A stretch of DNA of 64,000 bases from Anaerolineales bacterium (GCA_019454165.1 CP075367.1:2177717-2241716); one strand, 5' to 3'; positions 18,511-28,548 are shown, counted from the stretch's first letter. Made by a program: numbers and translations. Notes: generated by a model from the letters alone, not told the origin.

Positions 18511-20100
18511 TTACACCCCGGCCAGCACCGCCGGCCGCTCGGCCCGCCAGGCCTCGTGTTCGGTCGCGGCCTCGAAGGCCCGCGCCGCACGCAGCAGCGT
18601 CGTCTCGGAGAAGTCTGGCCCGATCAGCTGCACGCCGATCGGCAGGCGTGCGCTGTCCAGCCCGGCTGGCAGCGAGATCGCCGGCACGCCAGCGTGGTTG
18701 GCCGGCACGGTCAGCTGGTCGGCGTACTGCATCAGCACCGAATCGCCGTACACATCACCCACCGGAAAAGCCGGCGTCGGCGTGGTCGCCGTCAGCAGCG
18801 CGTCCAGCTTGTGCGCCCCGTCGCCGTCGAACGCGGCGTCAAAGTCACCACGAATGAGCGAGCGCACTTGCAGGGCGCGGCGGTAATACTGCTCGCTGTA
18901 CTGCGCCGCGCTCACATACATACCCATCAAAATACGCAGCTTGGGCTGCGGGCCGAAGCCCTCCGCCCGCGTCTTGCGGTATAGGTCGCGCAGATCCTTC
19001 GGCTTGAGCGCCGTGCGGTGGCCGTACTTGACGCCATCGAAGCGGTGCAAATTGGAGGCGGCTTCGACGCGCGAGATCACAAAATAAGCCGGGATGCCGT
19101 AACGCGTGTGCGCCATCGGCACACCTTCCACGATCCGCGCCCCGGCATCCGAGAGCTTGTCGGCCGCCCGCAGCACCGCATCGGCAATCTCTTTGGGCAG
19201 CGGCTGGCTCTCCATCTCACCCGTCTCATGGTTGAAGAACGTGATCTTGTCGTAGTCCGGCGAGAGGCCGATGCGCATACCCTTGACGCCCTCTTCCAGC
19301 CCGGCGGTGTAATCCGGCACCGGCGTGGCCGCCGCGGTGCTGTCGTGCGCATCCGGCCCGGCGATGACGTTCAGCATCATCGCCGCATCCCGCACCGTGC
19401 GCGCCACCGGCCCGGGGCAATCCAGCGAGGAGCCGAACGCGATCAGCCCATAGCGCGAGACGCGCCCATAGGTCGGCTTCATCCCCACCACGCCGCAGAA
19501 TGCGGCGGGCTGGCGGATGGAGCCGGCCGTGTCCGTGCCCAGCGACAGCGCGCCCTCGCCGGCGGCTACCGCGGCGGCGCTGCCGCCGCTGCTGCCGCCC
19601 GGCACGCGGGTCGGGTCCCACGGGTTACGCGGGGCCGGCTGGTACGCCGACGACTCGTTCGACGAGCCATAGGTGAATTCATCCAGATTAACCTTGCCCA
19701 GCATCACCGCCCCGGCGGCGTTCATGCGCGCCACGGGGGTGGCAGTGTATGGGGCTACGAAATTCGAGAGAATGCGTGAAGCGGCTGTGCTGAGCACATC
19801 CTTGACCGCAAAAATATCCTTGACGGTATACGGCACGCCCGCCAGCGGCCCGGGCACCTCGCCCTTGGCCAGGCGCGCATCCACGGCCTGGGCCTGCGCA
19901 CGCGCCTGCTCCTCGCTGACGGTGATGAAGGCATGCACCTTCTCGACTTCATCCCGCGGCCCGTCCAGGCGGCCGGGTTCGCCATCCACAGCACGGATGC
20001 GCTCCAGCGCTGCTTCGGTCGCCTCCACGGCAGACACTTCCTTCTTTCGGATCAGTTCAGCAAGCTGGTGGGCAGACAGATCAGCTAAGTGCGTGCTCAA
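18511..20100 (-). CDS. gatA: Asp/Glu-tRNA(Asn/Gln) amidotransferase subunit A
   Basis: The 529-residue amidase-signature protein has the Lys-Ser-Ser catalytic set: K94 in YTVKDIF, the cis-Ser S170 in PGGSSGGS, and the nucleophile S193 in AGSIRQPA. GatA frees ammonia from glutamine for GatB, turning mischarged Glu-tRNA(Gln) or Asp-tRNA(Asn) into the correct form. It is about 40 residues longer than usual, with a charged insert near residues 40-55. The start is TTG at 20100, overlapping the gatC TGA by 4 bases, so translation is coupled. gatB is not in the window. Confidence 0.95.
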   Translation of the reverse strand: MSTHLADLSAHQLAELIRKKEVSAVEATEAALERIRAVDGEPGRLDGPRDEVEKVHAFITVSEEQARAQAQAVDARLAKGEVPGPLAGVPYTVKDIFAVKDVLSTAASRILSNFVAPYTATPVARMNAAGAVMLGKVNLDEFTYGSSNESSAYQPAPRNPWDPTRVPGGSSGGSAAAVAAGEGALSLGTDTAGSIRQPAAFCGVVGMKPTYGRVSRYGLIAFGSSLDCPGPVARTVRDAAMMLNVIAGPDAHDSTAAATPVPDYTAGLEEGVKGMRIGLSPDYDKITFFNHETGEMESQPLPKEIADAVLRAADKLSDAGARIVEGVPMAHTRYGIPAYFVISRVEAASNLHRFDGVKYGHRTALKPKDLRDLYRKTRAEGFGPQPKLRILMGMYVSAAQYSEQYYRRALQVRSLIRGDFDAAFDGDGAHKLDALLTATTPTPAFPVGDVYGDSVLMQYADQLTVPANHAGVPAISLPAGLDSARLPIGVQLIGPDFSETTLLRAARAFEAATEHEAWRAERPAVLAGV

Positions 20101-20417
20101 TCCAACTCCTCGTGCGGGATACCCGGCACCACAAAGTAGTCCTCGCTGGTCTGCGGCGCGCCGGTCTTGATGCCGGCGGCCTCCGGCGCCAGCGCCGCGG
20201 CGTCCTTGCGCAGCGGGGCACGCACATCCGGCGGGAACGGCACGCCGTGCGCGGCGGGCGGCGTGCCCTCCGGGATGGGGATGGCCGCCAGTTCCTCGAT
20301 GGATTTCAGTTGCTTGTTGAGCTGGTCACGCAGATACTCGGCTTCTTCCGCCGTCAGTTCCAGGGCGGCCAGTTCTACGAGATGGTTGAAGAGTTCAGGG
20401 GAGATCTGATCGGGCAT
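20097..20417 (-). CDS. gatC: Asp/Glu-tRNA(Asn/Gln) amidotransferase subunit C
   Basis: The 106-residue protein matches GatC. It begins with HLVELAALELTAEEAEYL, follows with the helical LNKQLKSIEELAAI segment, and then has the Pro-rich VPFPPDVRAP stretch and the C-terminal FVVPGI. GatC is the small subunit that wraps around GatA and stabilises the amidotransferase complex. It leads directly into gatA. A TATACT box on the minus strand at 20437-20442 would give a short leader of about 13 bases containing GGAG. Confidence 0.93.
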   Translation of the reverse strand: MPDQISPELFNHLVELAALELTAEEAEYLRDQLNKQLKSIEELAAIPIPEGTPPAAHGVPFPPDVRAPLRKDAAALAPEAAGIKTGAPQTSEDYFVVPGIPHEELD

Positions 20418-20468
20418 TTTGCACGCTCCGCGGGCAGTATACCATCCGAGGTCCGGCCAGCCCGCGAT

Positions 20469-20476
20469 GCTATAAT
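20469..20476 (+). promoter_or_regulatory. Extended -10 promoter (TGCTATAAT) of the acyl-CoA dehydrogenase
   Basis: TGC followed by a perfect TATAAT at 20471-20476 forms an extended -10 element. No good -35 box lies 17 bp upstream. The predicted leader is about 75 bases and carries CGGAGG 8 bp before the ATG at 20560. Confidence 0.5.
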
Positions 20477-20559
20477 CACCAGGCAGCGCTCAATAATGCA
20501 TCACGAATGTGATCATGGCGCTGCCACCACTCCACCTTCCATCTACGGAGGCTTCCCGC

Positions 20560-21726
<1,167 letters not shown>

Positions 21727-21733
21727 AAACGCC

Positions 21734-22783
21734 ATGCAGCCCCGCTCCTGGCTTCTCGTCGTCTGGCTGCTGGCCGCCTGCTCTGCGCAGCCAGCGCCCA
21801 CGCCAGCCGACTCCACTGCGCCGGCGCCTGCCATCCTGAAAGGCTATGGCATCTCGCCCCTCGGCTTTCCGGGCGATTTTAGCCAATACCCCCAGTTCCT
21901 CGCAGAAGTGGCCAGCCTGCCTAACGGCGCGGTCATGTTCAACGGCGCCTGGCGTGATGCAGCCGCCAGCAGCGGCCAGCCGCCCCAGGCCGCCCTGGGC
22001 CTGATGCAGGCGGCCACCCAATACGGCTTTACCCCCATCATCGTATTTGGCTGGCGCAGCAGCGCCACTCAACTGCATCTGGATGTGCCCGCCAACCCCG
22101 CCCCAGACTGGAGCAATCTGGAAGCCCGCGCCCTATTCCTCCAAATGCTGGTGGAGTTTGCGGCTGAGCACCACCCTCCCTATCTGTTCCTCGGCAATGA
22201 GAATGATTACTATTACATCGCCCAGCCGCAGGACTATATGCGCTGGATCGAGTTCTACGACCAGGCCTATGACGCCATCAAGGCCGTTTCGCCCGCTACC
22301 CAGGTTGGCCCCATCTTCCAGTACGAACGCCTGGCCGGCCTCGGCACGCTCAACGGATGGGATCAAGCCCACTGGGGCGCGCTGGATGCCCACGATCCCA
22401 CCAGGCTGGACATTCTGGGCATCACGCTCTACCCCTGGTTCAGCGCCGCCACGCCGGAGGAGCTGCCAGATGATTACCTGACCCAGCTGTTACAGCACGC
22501 AGGCGCCACACCCATCGCCATCACTGAAACCGGCTGGCCCGCCGAGACCCCCGGGCTTCAGGCGCCCTGGCACGCCAGCCCGGAGTCCCAGCTGCGCTAT
22601 GTGGATGCCCTGGCGCGCATCACCCGCCCGGTTGATCTGCGCATCCTCAACTGGTTGTTCATCAACCCCATCAACGCCAGCCCAGACTCTCTAGAAGTTC
22701 AGCTCTTCGGCAGCATCTCCCTGCGTGACCAGGCTGGCGAGCCGCGTCCCGTCTATCAAACCTGGGTGAATTTCCTGCCCTAA
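21734..22783 (+). CDS. Lipoprotein with clan-A glycoside hydrolase-like TIM barrel
   Basis: The 349-residue product has a lipoprotein signal ending in LLAAC (C16) and a short Pro/Ala/Thr linker, so it should be anchored outside the cell. The rest resembles the (beta/alpha)8 barrels of GH clan A (GH39/GH53-like). A strand-4 motif YLFLGNEND carries E156 and a strand-7 motif IAITETGWP carries E265; these fit an acid/base plus nucleophile pair. GITLYPWF precedes the second Glu, as in GH53 and GH17. Probable role: hydrolysis of an extracellular polysaccharide. I could not assign a family, and activity is unproven. It starts 7 bp after the acyl-CoA dehydrogenase stop, so they are likely co-transcribed. 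Confidence 0.75.
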   Translation: MQPRSWLLVVWLLAACSAQPAPTPADSTAPAPAILKGYGISPLGFPGDFSQYPQFLAEVASLPNGAVMFNGAWRDAAASSGQPPQAALGLMQAATQYGFTPIIVFGWRSSATQLHLDVPANPAPDWSNLEARALFLQMLVEFAAEHHPPYLFLGNENDYYYIAQPQDYMRWIEFYDQAYDAIKAVSPATQVGPIFQYERLAGLGTLNGWDQAHWGALDAHDPTRLDILGITLYPWFSAATPEELPDDYLTQLLQHAGATPIAITETGWPAETPGLQAPWHASPESQLRYVDALARITRPVDLRILNWLFINPINASPDSLEVQLFGSISLRDQAGEPRPVYQTWVNFLP

Positions 22784-22796
22784 GCGCTGCTCAGCC

Positions 22797-24092
22797 CTAT
22801 TCCCCAGGCCACACCAGGTGTGCACCCAAAACCTCTGTGGGAGGTAAAAAGTACACGCTCTCGGAGGATACGGAATATTCATACAGTATTTCTGCTGTAG
22901 CCAGATCCACTACCACGGCGCTTTCCACTAGATAAACATAGTCTTCAGGTTGCGTAAATCGAAAACCCACAAAAGCAGTTCCATCCGGGCTGACGGCTAC
23001 GGGCAGCACGTCTGGCAACGTATTGGTCACCTCGCCTTCCACCACTGTGAAAGGCAGTTCACCCGCAGGGCTCCAGGCGGAGTAAAGCTGCAACCGGGAG
23101 TCTTGATAATCAGGTCCTGCTGCGCTCTCCAGCACAAACAGCAGATAGTCTCCTCGCTGCCACAGTGGGAACAGCTTGGCTACCTCCGGGTTATAGGTCT
23201 CCTGTGTCAGCGAGCGTTCCGTCTGGAAGGTGGCCACATGCGCCAGCAACTCCACCGTCCCGCTATCAATAAGGTCGTAGTAATACCGGCCGGCGCTGCG
23301 CTGGGAAGACTGGTAGTCGCGCACCTGGCCCAGTTCCGGATGTACGCATAAATACCAGCACGCAGGGGAGTTAAAGTCTGGCTTAAGACCTTCGTGTGTG
23401 AGTGAGACCTCGAGTGCTTCATACCTGGGGCTGGGCCAAACCGTCTCCTGGCCTGTAGTCAGGTCGTAGGTAGCACGCAAATTGCCGCTTACGTAACTCA
23501 CAATGTCTTCTGTGCTCGACCAGTTAACAACGCGAGCATCAGCAACATGCGTGAGGTCGCCGGTTTCCAGACTGTACGCCCACAGCGAGTTTAGACCGGC
23601 ATTGTGCGTTTGGAAGTTCAGCCATTGCTGGCTGGGCGACCATACCGCCTGCCCCAGAGTACCCTCTGCGGTCACTTGCGCGGAGAGGTCAATGGCGCGG
23701 CTCTCCCCGCTTTCCAGGTCATAGATCATGCCTGCCCTGCCAAGATTGACAGAATTGAACAGCATGCGGCCATCCGGAGAGAGCGCCATTCTCCACGAGT
23801 CTTCTACGGGAATGGTGGCCACAACGTCCTCGCTCCCCAACTCGATCACGCGGATGACAAGCTGCTCGCCCTCGTAGCCCCATACCGCCAGGCGCGGGTT
23901 GGGGCCGCTGTAGGGCAGCGGCGCCGTCGTCGGGCTGGGCTCCGCCGTGGGCTCAGCGGCCACCGTAGCGGTGGCCGCGGCAACAGTGGCCGCGCTGGTC
24001 TCAGCCGGCGCCGGCGGCGTGTCCGCCGGCGCAGAGCCACAGCTGCTTAGCATGACCAAACACAAGAGTGAAAGCAGAATAGGGTTTCGCAT
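22797..24092 (-). CDS. Lipoprotein with TolB/WD40-like beta-propeller
   Basis: The 431-residue protein has a lipoprotein signal ending in LSSC (C18) and an Ala/Thr/Pro-rich linker to about residue 60. The mature part has repeated blade-like units with SPDG or SPS turns: MALSPDGRMLF, AVWSPSQQWLNF, AVSPDGTAFVGF. This is the TolB-like or PD40 propeller pattern. Such domains bind proteins or ligands in the periplasm or at the surface. The start is ATG 24090-24092 with GGGAG upstream. It converges on the glycosidase-like lipoprotein with a 13-bp gap and diverges from the DsbA/FrnE-like gene. Its exact role is unknown. Confidence 0.75.
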   Translation of the reverse strand: MRNPILLSLLCLVMLSSCGSAPADTPPAPAETSAATVAAATATVAAEPTAEPSPTTAPLPYSGPNPRLAVWGYEGEQLVIRVIELGSEDVVATIPVEDSWRMALSPDGRMLFNSVNLGRAGMIYDLESGESRAIDLSAQVTAEGTLGQAVWSPSQQWLNFQTHNAGLNSLWAYSLETGDLTHVADARVVNWSSTEDIVSYVSGNLRATYDLTTGQETVWPSPRYEALEVSLTHEGLKPDFNSPACWYLCVHPELGQVRDYQSSQRSAGRYYYDLIDSGTVELLAHVATFQTERSLTQETYNPEVAKLFPLWQRGDYLLFVLESAAGPDYQDSRLQLYSAWSPAGELPFTVVEGEVTNTLPDVLPVAVSPDGTAFVGFRFTQPEDYVYLVESAVVVDLATAEILYEYSVSSESVYFLPPTEVLGAHLVWPGE

Positions 24093-24205
24093 CGTTCTTT
24101 TCTCCCTTACGCTATTACTTTAACAGCCAATCTGCTCACAGCGACGGTCACATAGGTACTAATTTGTTGGTCGCCGCAGGCAGCTCACATATCCACGGCC
24201 GCCGA

Positions 24206-24211
24206 TATAAT
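24206..24211 (+). promoter_or_regulatory. -10 box (TATAAT) of the DsbA/FrnE-like gene
   Basis: A perfect TATAAT lies about 36 bp upstream of the ATG at 24248. The predicted leader of about 30 bases contains AAGG before the start. No convincing -35 box was found. Confidence 0.45.
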
Positions 24212-24247
24212 CAGCCCACATCGAAGCAAAAAGGAAAACAAGAAAAA

Positions 24248-24898
24248 ATGAAGATCGATATCTGGAGCGACATCGCCTGCCCGTTCTGCTATGCAGGCAC
24301 CACCCAGCTGCATCAAGCCCTGGCAGACTTTCAACACAAGGACCAGGTCGAGCTTGTCTATCACAGCTTCCAGCTCGACCCCGCCACCCCGTTTGAACCC
24401 AGGCAGAGCATCAACGCCATGCTGGCCGCCAAACGCGGCATCTCGGAAGAGCAGGCCGATCAAATGAACCAGCAGGTCGGGCAAATGTTTGCCGGCCTCG
24501 GCCTCAGCATGAACCACCACGACGCCAAGCTGGTCAACACCCTGCACGCCCACCGCCTGGCCCATTTCGCCGCCGCCCACGGTAAGCAGGAGGCCATGCT
24601 GGCCCGCCTCTTCAAAGCCTATTTCACCGATGGCCTCAACACCGCCGACACCGACACCCTTGTGCAGCTGGCTACCGAAGTCGGGCTCGATCCTGCCGCG
24701 GCCCGCGCCGCGCTCGAGTCAGACGCCTACACCGCCGAAGTCCAGGCCGATATTGACCAGGCCGCCCAGTACGGCATCCACGGCGTGCCCTTCTTTATTT
24801 TCGACAACAAGTACGCCGTCTCCGGCGCCCAGGGCACAGACAACTTCCGCCAGGCCCTTGACCAGATCTGGCAAGAGCTGCACGCCACCGCCGCCTAG
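24248..24898 (+). CDS. DsbA-family oxidoreductase, FrnE-like
   Basis: The 216-residue protein opens with MKIDIWSDIACPFCYAG, giving a CPFC redox motif at C11-C14 in a thioredoxin fold. The helical insertion and the cis-Pro loop GIHGVPFFIFD near residue 180 match the FrnE branch of the DsbA/HCCA-isomerase family. There is no signal peptide, so it should be cytoplasmic, unlike true DsbA. FrnE proteins act as disulfide oxidoreductases or chaperones in oxidative stress. I chose ATG 24248 because the fold starts there; the longer frame upstream covers the promoter. Confidence 0.88.
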   Translation: MKIDIWSDIACPFCYAGTTQLHQALADFQHKDQVELVYHSFQLDPATPFEPRQSINAMLAAKRGISEEQADQMNQQVGQMFAGLGLSMNHHDAKLVNTLHAHRLAHFAAAHGKQEAMLARLFKAYFTDGLNTADTDTLVQLATEVGLDPAAARAALESDAYTAEVQADIDQAAQYGIHGVPFFIFDNKYAVSGAQGTDNFRQALDQIWQELHATAA

Positions 24899-25293
24899 CC
24901 CGCGCCAACCCGTCATTGCGAGGAGCGCTGAAAGTTGCATGTTCGTGCAACTTTCAGCCCCGAAGCAATCCCCAAGCCATTCTTGGCTTATCTGCGTTCA
25001 TCTGTGGATAATCTCTCTATCAACTCAGAACATATAGATAAAGAAATCTTTTCTTTGTGCCCTTCGTGTCTTTGTGGTTAGGCTTTTATCTGCGTTCATT
25101 TGTGTCCATCTGTGGACGAAAGAAAGAAGGAAAGGAAGAAACCCTTGGTTTATCCATGTCCATCCAAGCCTGCATCCGTGTTCATCTGTGGATCCATCTC
25201 TCCGAAACGGCAAAATAAGTTGTTAGTAATAAGTTTTAACCCCCACCCCTTTCGCGCAATAATAACTTTCATCCACTGGGTAAACTACTGCCT
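24899..25293. repeat. Gene-free 395 bp made of dispersed repeats (copy 3 plus CATTGCGAGG element)
   Basis: 24914-24976 is a CATTGCGAGG...GAAGCAATCCCC element whose core is a perfect hairpin, GCTGAAAGTTGCA / TGCAACTTTCAGC (24927-24939 and 24946-24958). About 24985-25010, 25087-25120 and 25170-25195 hold TATCTGCGTTCATCTGTGG-type blocks. About 25045-25080 holds CTTTGTGCCCTTCGTGTCTTTGTGGTTA. No credible gene is present. The last 30 bp contain the TAAACT box of the next gene. Confidence 0.75.
25281..25286 (+). promoter_or_regulatory. Possible -10 box (TAAACT) of the hydrolase lipoprotein gene
   Basis: TAAACT lies 7 bp before the GTG start at 25294. This is the same geometry as other putative leaderless genes in the window, but the box is a weaker match to TATAAT. 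Confidence 0.3.
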
Positions 25294-26355
25294 GTGAACC
25301 ACCGCCCACCTCACCTGGCGCTTCTTCTTCTGTTCACCCTGCTGGCCGCCTGCAACTTCCCGCTGCCGGACAACCCCGCCAGCCTGCCCGGCCCCCAGAT
25401 CGCCCTCGTCACCGCCACGCCCACCCTCACCCCCAGCGTCACCCCCACGCCCACCCTCACCCCCACCGCCACACCCATCCCCCCGCACCCGCTCAGCATC
25501 GACTACCTGCGCGGCCAGCAATACCCCGCCACCCAGCTCACCATCGAAGAAGCGCTCGAGACCGGCGGCAACTACTCGCGCTACATTGCTTCCTATATGT
25601 CAGAGGGGCTCAAGCAATACGGGCTGCTCACCATCCCCTTTGGCGAGAAGCCCGCAACCGGCTGGCCGGTCATCATCTTCAACCACGGCTACATCCCACC
25701 CGATGTGTACCGCACCACCGAGCGCTACCTGGCCTACATGGAGCGCTTCTCGCGCGCCGGCTACATCGTCTTCCGGCCAGACTATCGCGGCCATGACCGC
25801 TCCGAGGGTCTCGCCCGCGGCGCCTACGGCCGGCCTGACTACGTCATCGATGTGCTCAACGCCACCGCCGCCCTCAAAGCCTATCCGGATGCCGACCCCG
25901 ACCGCATCGGGATGTGGGGCCACTCCATGGGCGGCTACATCACGCTGCGCGCCATGGTGGTGGATCATGACATCAAAGCCGGGGTCATCTGGGCCGGGGT
26001 CATCTCCGCCTATGCCGACATGGTGGATATCAACGGCCGCCCGCGCTTCGGCACCCGCAGCCTGCTGGAGGCGTTCGGCCCGCCCGAAACCGATCCGGAT
26101 TTCTGGGCCTCCATCTCCGCCAACTCCTACCTGGCCGAGCTTTCCGGCCCGCTGCAGTTGCACCACGGCACCAGCGATGCCACCGTGCCGGTCTTCATGT
26201 CCTACCAGGTGGCCGAGCAAGCCCGCGCCGCCGGGCAGATCGCCGAGCTTTACATCTACGATGGCGACGACCACAACATCGTCAACTACTTCCCGGCCGC
26301 CATCCGGCGCTCAGTCGAATTCTTCGACCAGTACGTCAAAGGCCCGCAGCCTTAG
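25294..26355 (+). CDS. Alpha/beta-hydrolase lipoprotein (prolyl-oligopeptidase/DLH-like)
   Basis: The 353-residue protein has a lipoprotein signal ending in LLAAC and a Thr/Pro linker (about residues 35-68) coded by near-tandem ACCCCCAC-rich DNA. The hydrolase domain contains the nucleophile elbow GHSMGG with S211. The triad is completed by D295 in TSDATVPV and H327 in DGDDHNIVN. It is predicted to be an extracytoplasmic serine hydrolase, either peptidase or esterase; substrate unknown. The start is GTG with no Shine-Dalgarno sequence. Its TAG overlaps the TAA of the convergent reductase gene. Confidence 0.85.
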   Translation: MNHRPPHLALLLLFTLLAACNFPLPDNPASLPGPQIALVTATPTLTPSVTPTPTLTPTATPIPPHPLSIDYLRGQQYPATQLTIEEALETGGNYSRYIASYMSEGLKQYGLLTIPFGEKPATGWPVIIFNHGYIPPDVYRTTERYLAYMERFSRAGYIVFRPDYRGHDRSEGLARGAYGRPDYVIDVLNATAALKAYPDADPDRIGMWGHSMGGYITLRAMVVDHDIKAGVIWAGVISAYADMVDINGRPRFGTRSLLEAFGPPETDPDFWASISANSYLAELSGPLQLHHGTSDATVPVFMSYQVAEQARAAGQIAELYIYDGDDHNIVNYFPAAIRRSVEFFDQYVKGPQP

Positions 26356-27338
26356 TCGAGGAAGCGCGGCTTGCGCTTCAGCTCGCCGTTGTGCCAATAC
26401 CAGGCCAGCGTAGTGCGCAGCGCCTCGTCCACCGGCGTGTACGCAAGCCCCAGCTCACGCTGGGCCTTGCTCCCATCGTATAGCGTGCCCTGCGTGCCAG
26501 ACTTGTACTGCATCACTGAGACCATCGGCAGCTTGCCCGTCAGGCGAGACAGCCCTTCCATCAGGATCGCCGTGGCATATATCATCGGCCCGGGCAGGAA
26601 CGGCGGCAGCTTGCCGCCGCCCAGCGCCACCACCTTGCCGAAGAAGTCTTTGTATTCAATGTTCTGCTCCGCCAGGATGTAGCGTTCGCCGGCGGCCGCC
26701 TTCGTCGCCGCCAGGATGTGCGCCCGCGCCACATCCACCACATACACGATCGCGAAGGTCGCATGCCACGCCGAGGGCAATGTGCCGTTGAGCAGCGCCA
26801 CGATCGAGCGCCCCAGCGGCTTGGTGTCCCGCGGCCCGTATACGTTAGACGGGTTGAGGAAGACCACATCCAACCCCTTGGCGATGTAGCTTTTCGCCAG
26901 CACTTCCGACTCCTGCTTGGAGCGGTAGTACACATCCGGCAGCGGCCCCGTGCCACTGGCCTCCGTCACCGTCTGGTTGCGCGGCAGGCCAAACACCGCC
27001 CCCGAGCTGGTGTGCAGCACTTTGCGCACGCCTGCCGCCAGGGCCGCATCCAGCACATTGCGCGTCCCCTGGTTGGCCGTCTCCAGCATCAGCTGCGGGT
27101 CCGCCGTCCACACCTCGAACTGCGCCGCGGCGTGGTACAGCGTATGCACACCCTTCATCGCCTGGGCCAGTGAGTCCTTGTCGAGCACATCGCCATACAC
27201 GATCTCGGCCCCTTTCAAGTGCTCGCCCAGTGTGCTGCTGCGCCGCGCCAACACGCGCACAGGTTGGCCGTCCGCCAACAGCTGCTCCACAATATGCCCG
27301 CCAATAAATCCAGTGCCACCGGTTACCAGGTTCGTCAT
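26352..27338 (-). CDS. NAD(P)-dependent epimerase/reductase (extended SDR, DFR/3-beta-HSD-like)
   Basis: The 328-residue protein has the nucleotide-binding TGGTGFIGGHI at about residues 6-16. It has a downstream SSGAVFG with the catalytic Ser, and the YxxxK motif in DVYYRSKQESE, with NPSNVYGP following. These are hallmarks of extended SDRs related to dihydroflavonol reductase, 3-beta-HSD and the HpnA-like proteins. The substrate is unknown. GGAG lies about 5 bp upstream of the ATG, and a TATAAT on the minus strand at about 27363-27368 would drive it. It stands alone between two lipoprotein genes. Confidence 0.85.
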   Translation of the reverse strand: MTNLVTGGTGFIGGHIVEQLLADGQPVRVLARRSSTLGEHLKGAEIVYGDVLDKDSLAQAMKGVHTLYHAAAQFEVWTADPQLMLETANQGTRNVLDAALAAGVRKVLHTSSGAVFGLPRNQTVTEASGTGPLPDVYYRSKQESEVLAKSYIAKGLDVVFLNPSNVYGPRDTKPLGRSIVALLNGTLPSAWHATFAIVYVVDVARAHILAATKAAAGERYILAEQNIEYKDFFGKVVALGGGKLPPFLPGPMIYATAILMEGLSRLTGKLPMVSVMQYKSGTQGTLYDGSKAQRELGLAYTPVDEALRTTLAWYWHNGELKRKPRFLD

Positions 27339-27440
27339 CGCATCTCCATAGTTGCCAAAGCGGAATTATATGCCGCAAAGTTTCACTCCCTTTGAAGATG
27401 CTGCTAAACCGCCCCACTAGAGCTAATCCCAAGAGCCGCT

Positions 27441-27446
27441 CATAAT
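27441..27446 (+). promoter_or_regulatory. -10 box (CATAAT) of the FecB-like gene
   Basis: CATAAT lies 6 bp before the ATG at 27453. A transcript starting at the usual distance would begin at that ATG. A second ATG at 27468 with AAAGG upstream leaves the real start ambiguous. Confidence 0.35.
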
Positions 27447-27452
27447 GCTGGC

Positions 27453-28424
27453 ATGAAAGGTACACCTATGCACACTCGATCTCACCTTATTGCTTTGCTG
27501 GCGCTGCTGGGCATTCTCATGGCAGCCTGTGGCGGCAACATTGAAACCAAGCCATTGGTGGTCGTGAGTGAAACCGACACCACTCGCACCATCGAGCACA
27601 CCTTCGGCACTACCGAAATCCCCACAAACCCGCAGCGCGTCATTGCCCTGGGCGAGGAAGGCATGCTGGCCGACCTGCTCGACGCCGGCATCACGCCGGT
27701 CGCTTCCATCGTCAACCTGCCCGAGGATCTGCCTGCATTTATCAACTCAGAGGAAGTTACGAACGTTGAGTTGTACTCCTCATCAACCAACGCATCCATC
27801 GAGCGCCTGGCTGCCCTGGAGCCGGATCTGATCATTGGGACTGCATTCTTCATAGATCAGATTGGATACGAGACGCTGGCACAAATGGCGCCCACCATCG
27901 CCGTGGGCGGCAGCAATGAAATAGAGAATTACGCCCAAACCTTAACAGCCTTGGGCTTGGCCGAGCAAGCCGCCAGCGATCTGGCCGTCTTTGACGCCGC
28001 CCTGGCCGCCGCCCGCAGCCAACTGGGCAGCGGAGCCAGTGCTTCAGTGGTGGTCATCTACCCCGGCAATAGCGTAGCTGTGTTGACAGACCGCCCGCGC
28101 ACGGTGCCCTGGCTACTGCGCGAGCTGGGCGTTACTTTGCACCCGGATGGCAGCGAAGATGGCCTGAGCGTGCGCACTGGCCGTGCTTTCATCAGCCTCG
28201 AGCGGCTGGACCTGCTCTCCGGAGCGCATCTGTTCCTGCTGCAAAGTGATGGTGTGGAGGGAGAAGCCGAATCGGTGGCCGAAGTCAGCGCCAACCCGCT
28301 CTGGCAGCAGATCCCGGCCGTGCAGGCCGGCAACGTCACCGTGCTGGACCGCCTGGGCTACCCCGGCTTCCGCGGCGTGAACGCGCTGCTGGAGGATTTG
28401 GTTGGCGCACTGGATAACCAATAG
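27453..28424 (+). CDS. FecB/FepB-type iron-siderophore binding lipoprotein
   Basis: The 323-residue protein has a lipoprotein signal ending in MAAC. It matches the periplasmic binding protein family of iron-siderophore and cobalamin transporters (Peripla_BP_2): IPTNPQRVIALGEEGMLADL (about residues 50-70), LAALEPDLIIG, then a long linking helix and a C-terminal lobe ending in LLEDLVGAL. It should capture a ferric chelate and deliver it to an ABC permease, but no permease or ATPase gene lies next to it, so it is an orphan here. The start could instead be ATG 27468, which has AAAGG 7 bp upstream. Confidence 0.85.
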   Translation: MKGTPMHTRSHLIALLALLGILMAACGGNIETKPLVVVSETDTTRTIEHTFGTTEIPTNPQRVIALGEEGMLADLLDAGITPVASIVNLPEDLPAFINSEEVTNVELYSSSTNASIERLAALEPDLIIGTAFFIDQIGYETLAQMAPTIAVGGSNEIENYAQTLTALGLAEQAASDLAVFDAALAAARSQLGSGASASVVVIYPGNSVAVLTDRPRTVPWLLRELGVTLHPDGSEDGLSVRTGRAFISLERLDLLSGAHLFLLQSDGVEGEAESVAEVSANPLWQQIPAVQAGNVTVLDRLGYPGFRGVNALLEDLVGALDNQ

Positions 28425-28453
28425 CAATGCCATAACAAGGGTTTCCGTTTCAT

Positions 28454-28488
28454 AGCAAAAAAGACCGCAAAATGCGGTCTTTTTTGCT
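28454..28488 (+). terminator. Rho-independent terminator after the FecB-like gene
   Basis: AAAAAAGACCGCA pairs with TGCGGTCTTTTTT around a short A-rich loop. The T run follows the stem on the plus strand. It is symmetric enough to work in both directions. Confidence 0.85.
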
Positions 28489-28548
28489 TATTGACGCCAG
28501 TGCGGCATATCGCTTATATTTAGGTATAACTAAATATTGAGGCTGCTG

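Noticed and set aside
25410..25490. CCCACCCTCACCCCCA tandem-like DNA repeats
   Set aside because: They lie in frame inside the lipoprotein gene and encode its Thr/Pro linker, so they are coding low complexity rather than a separate repeat element.
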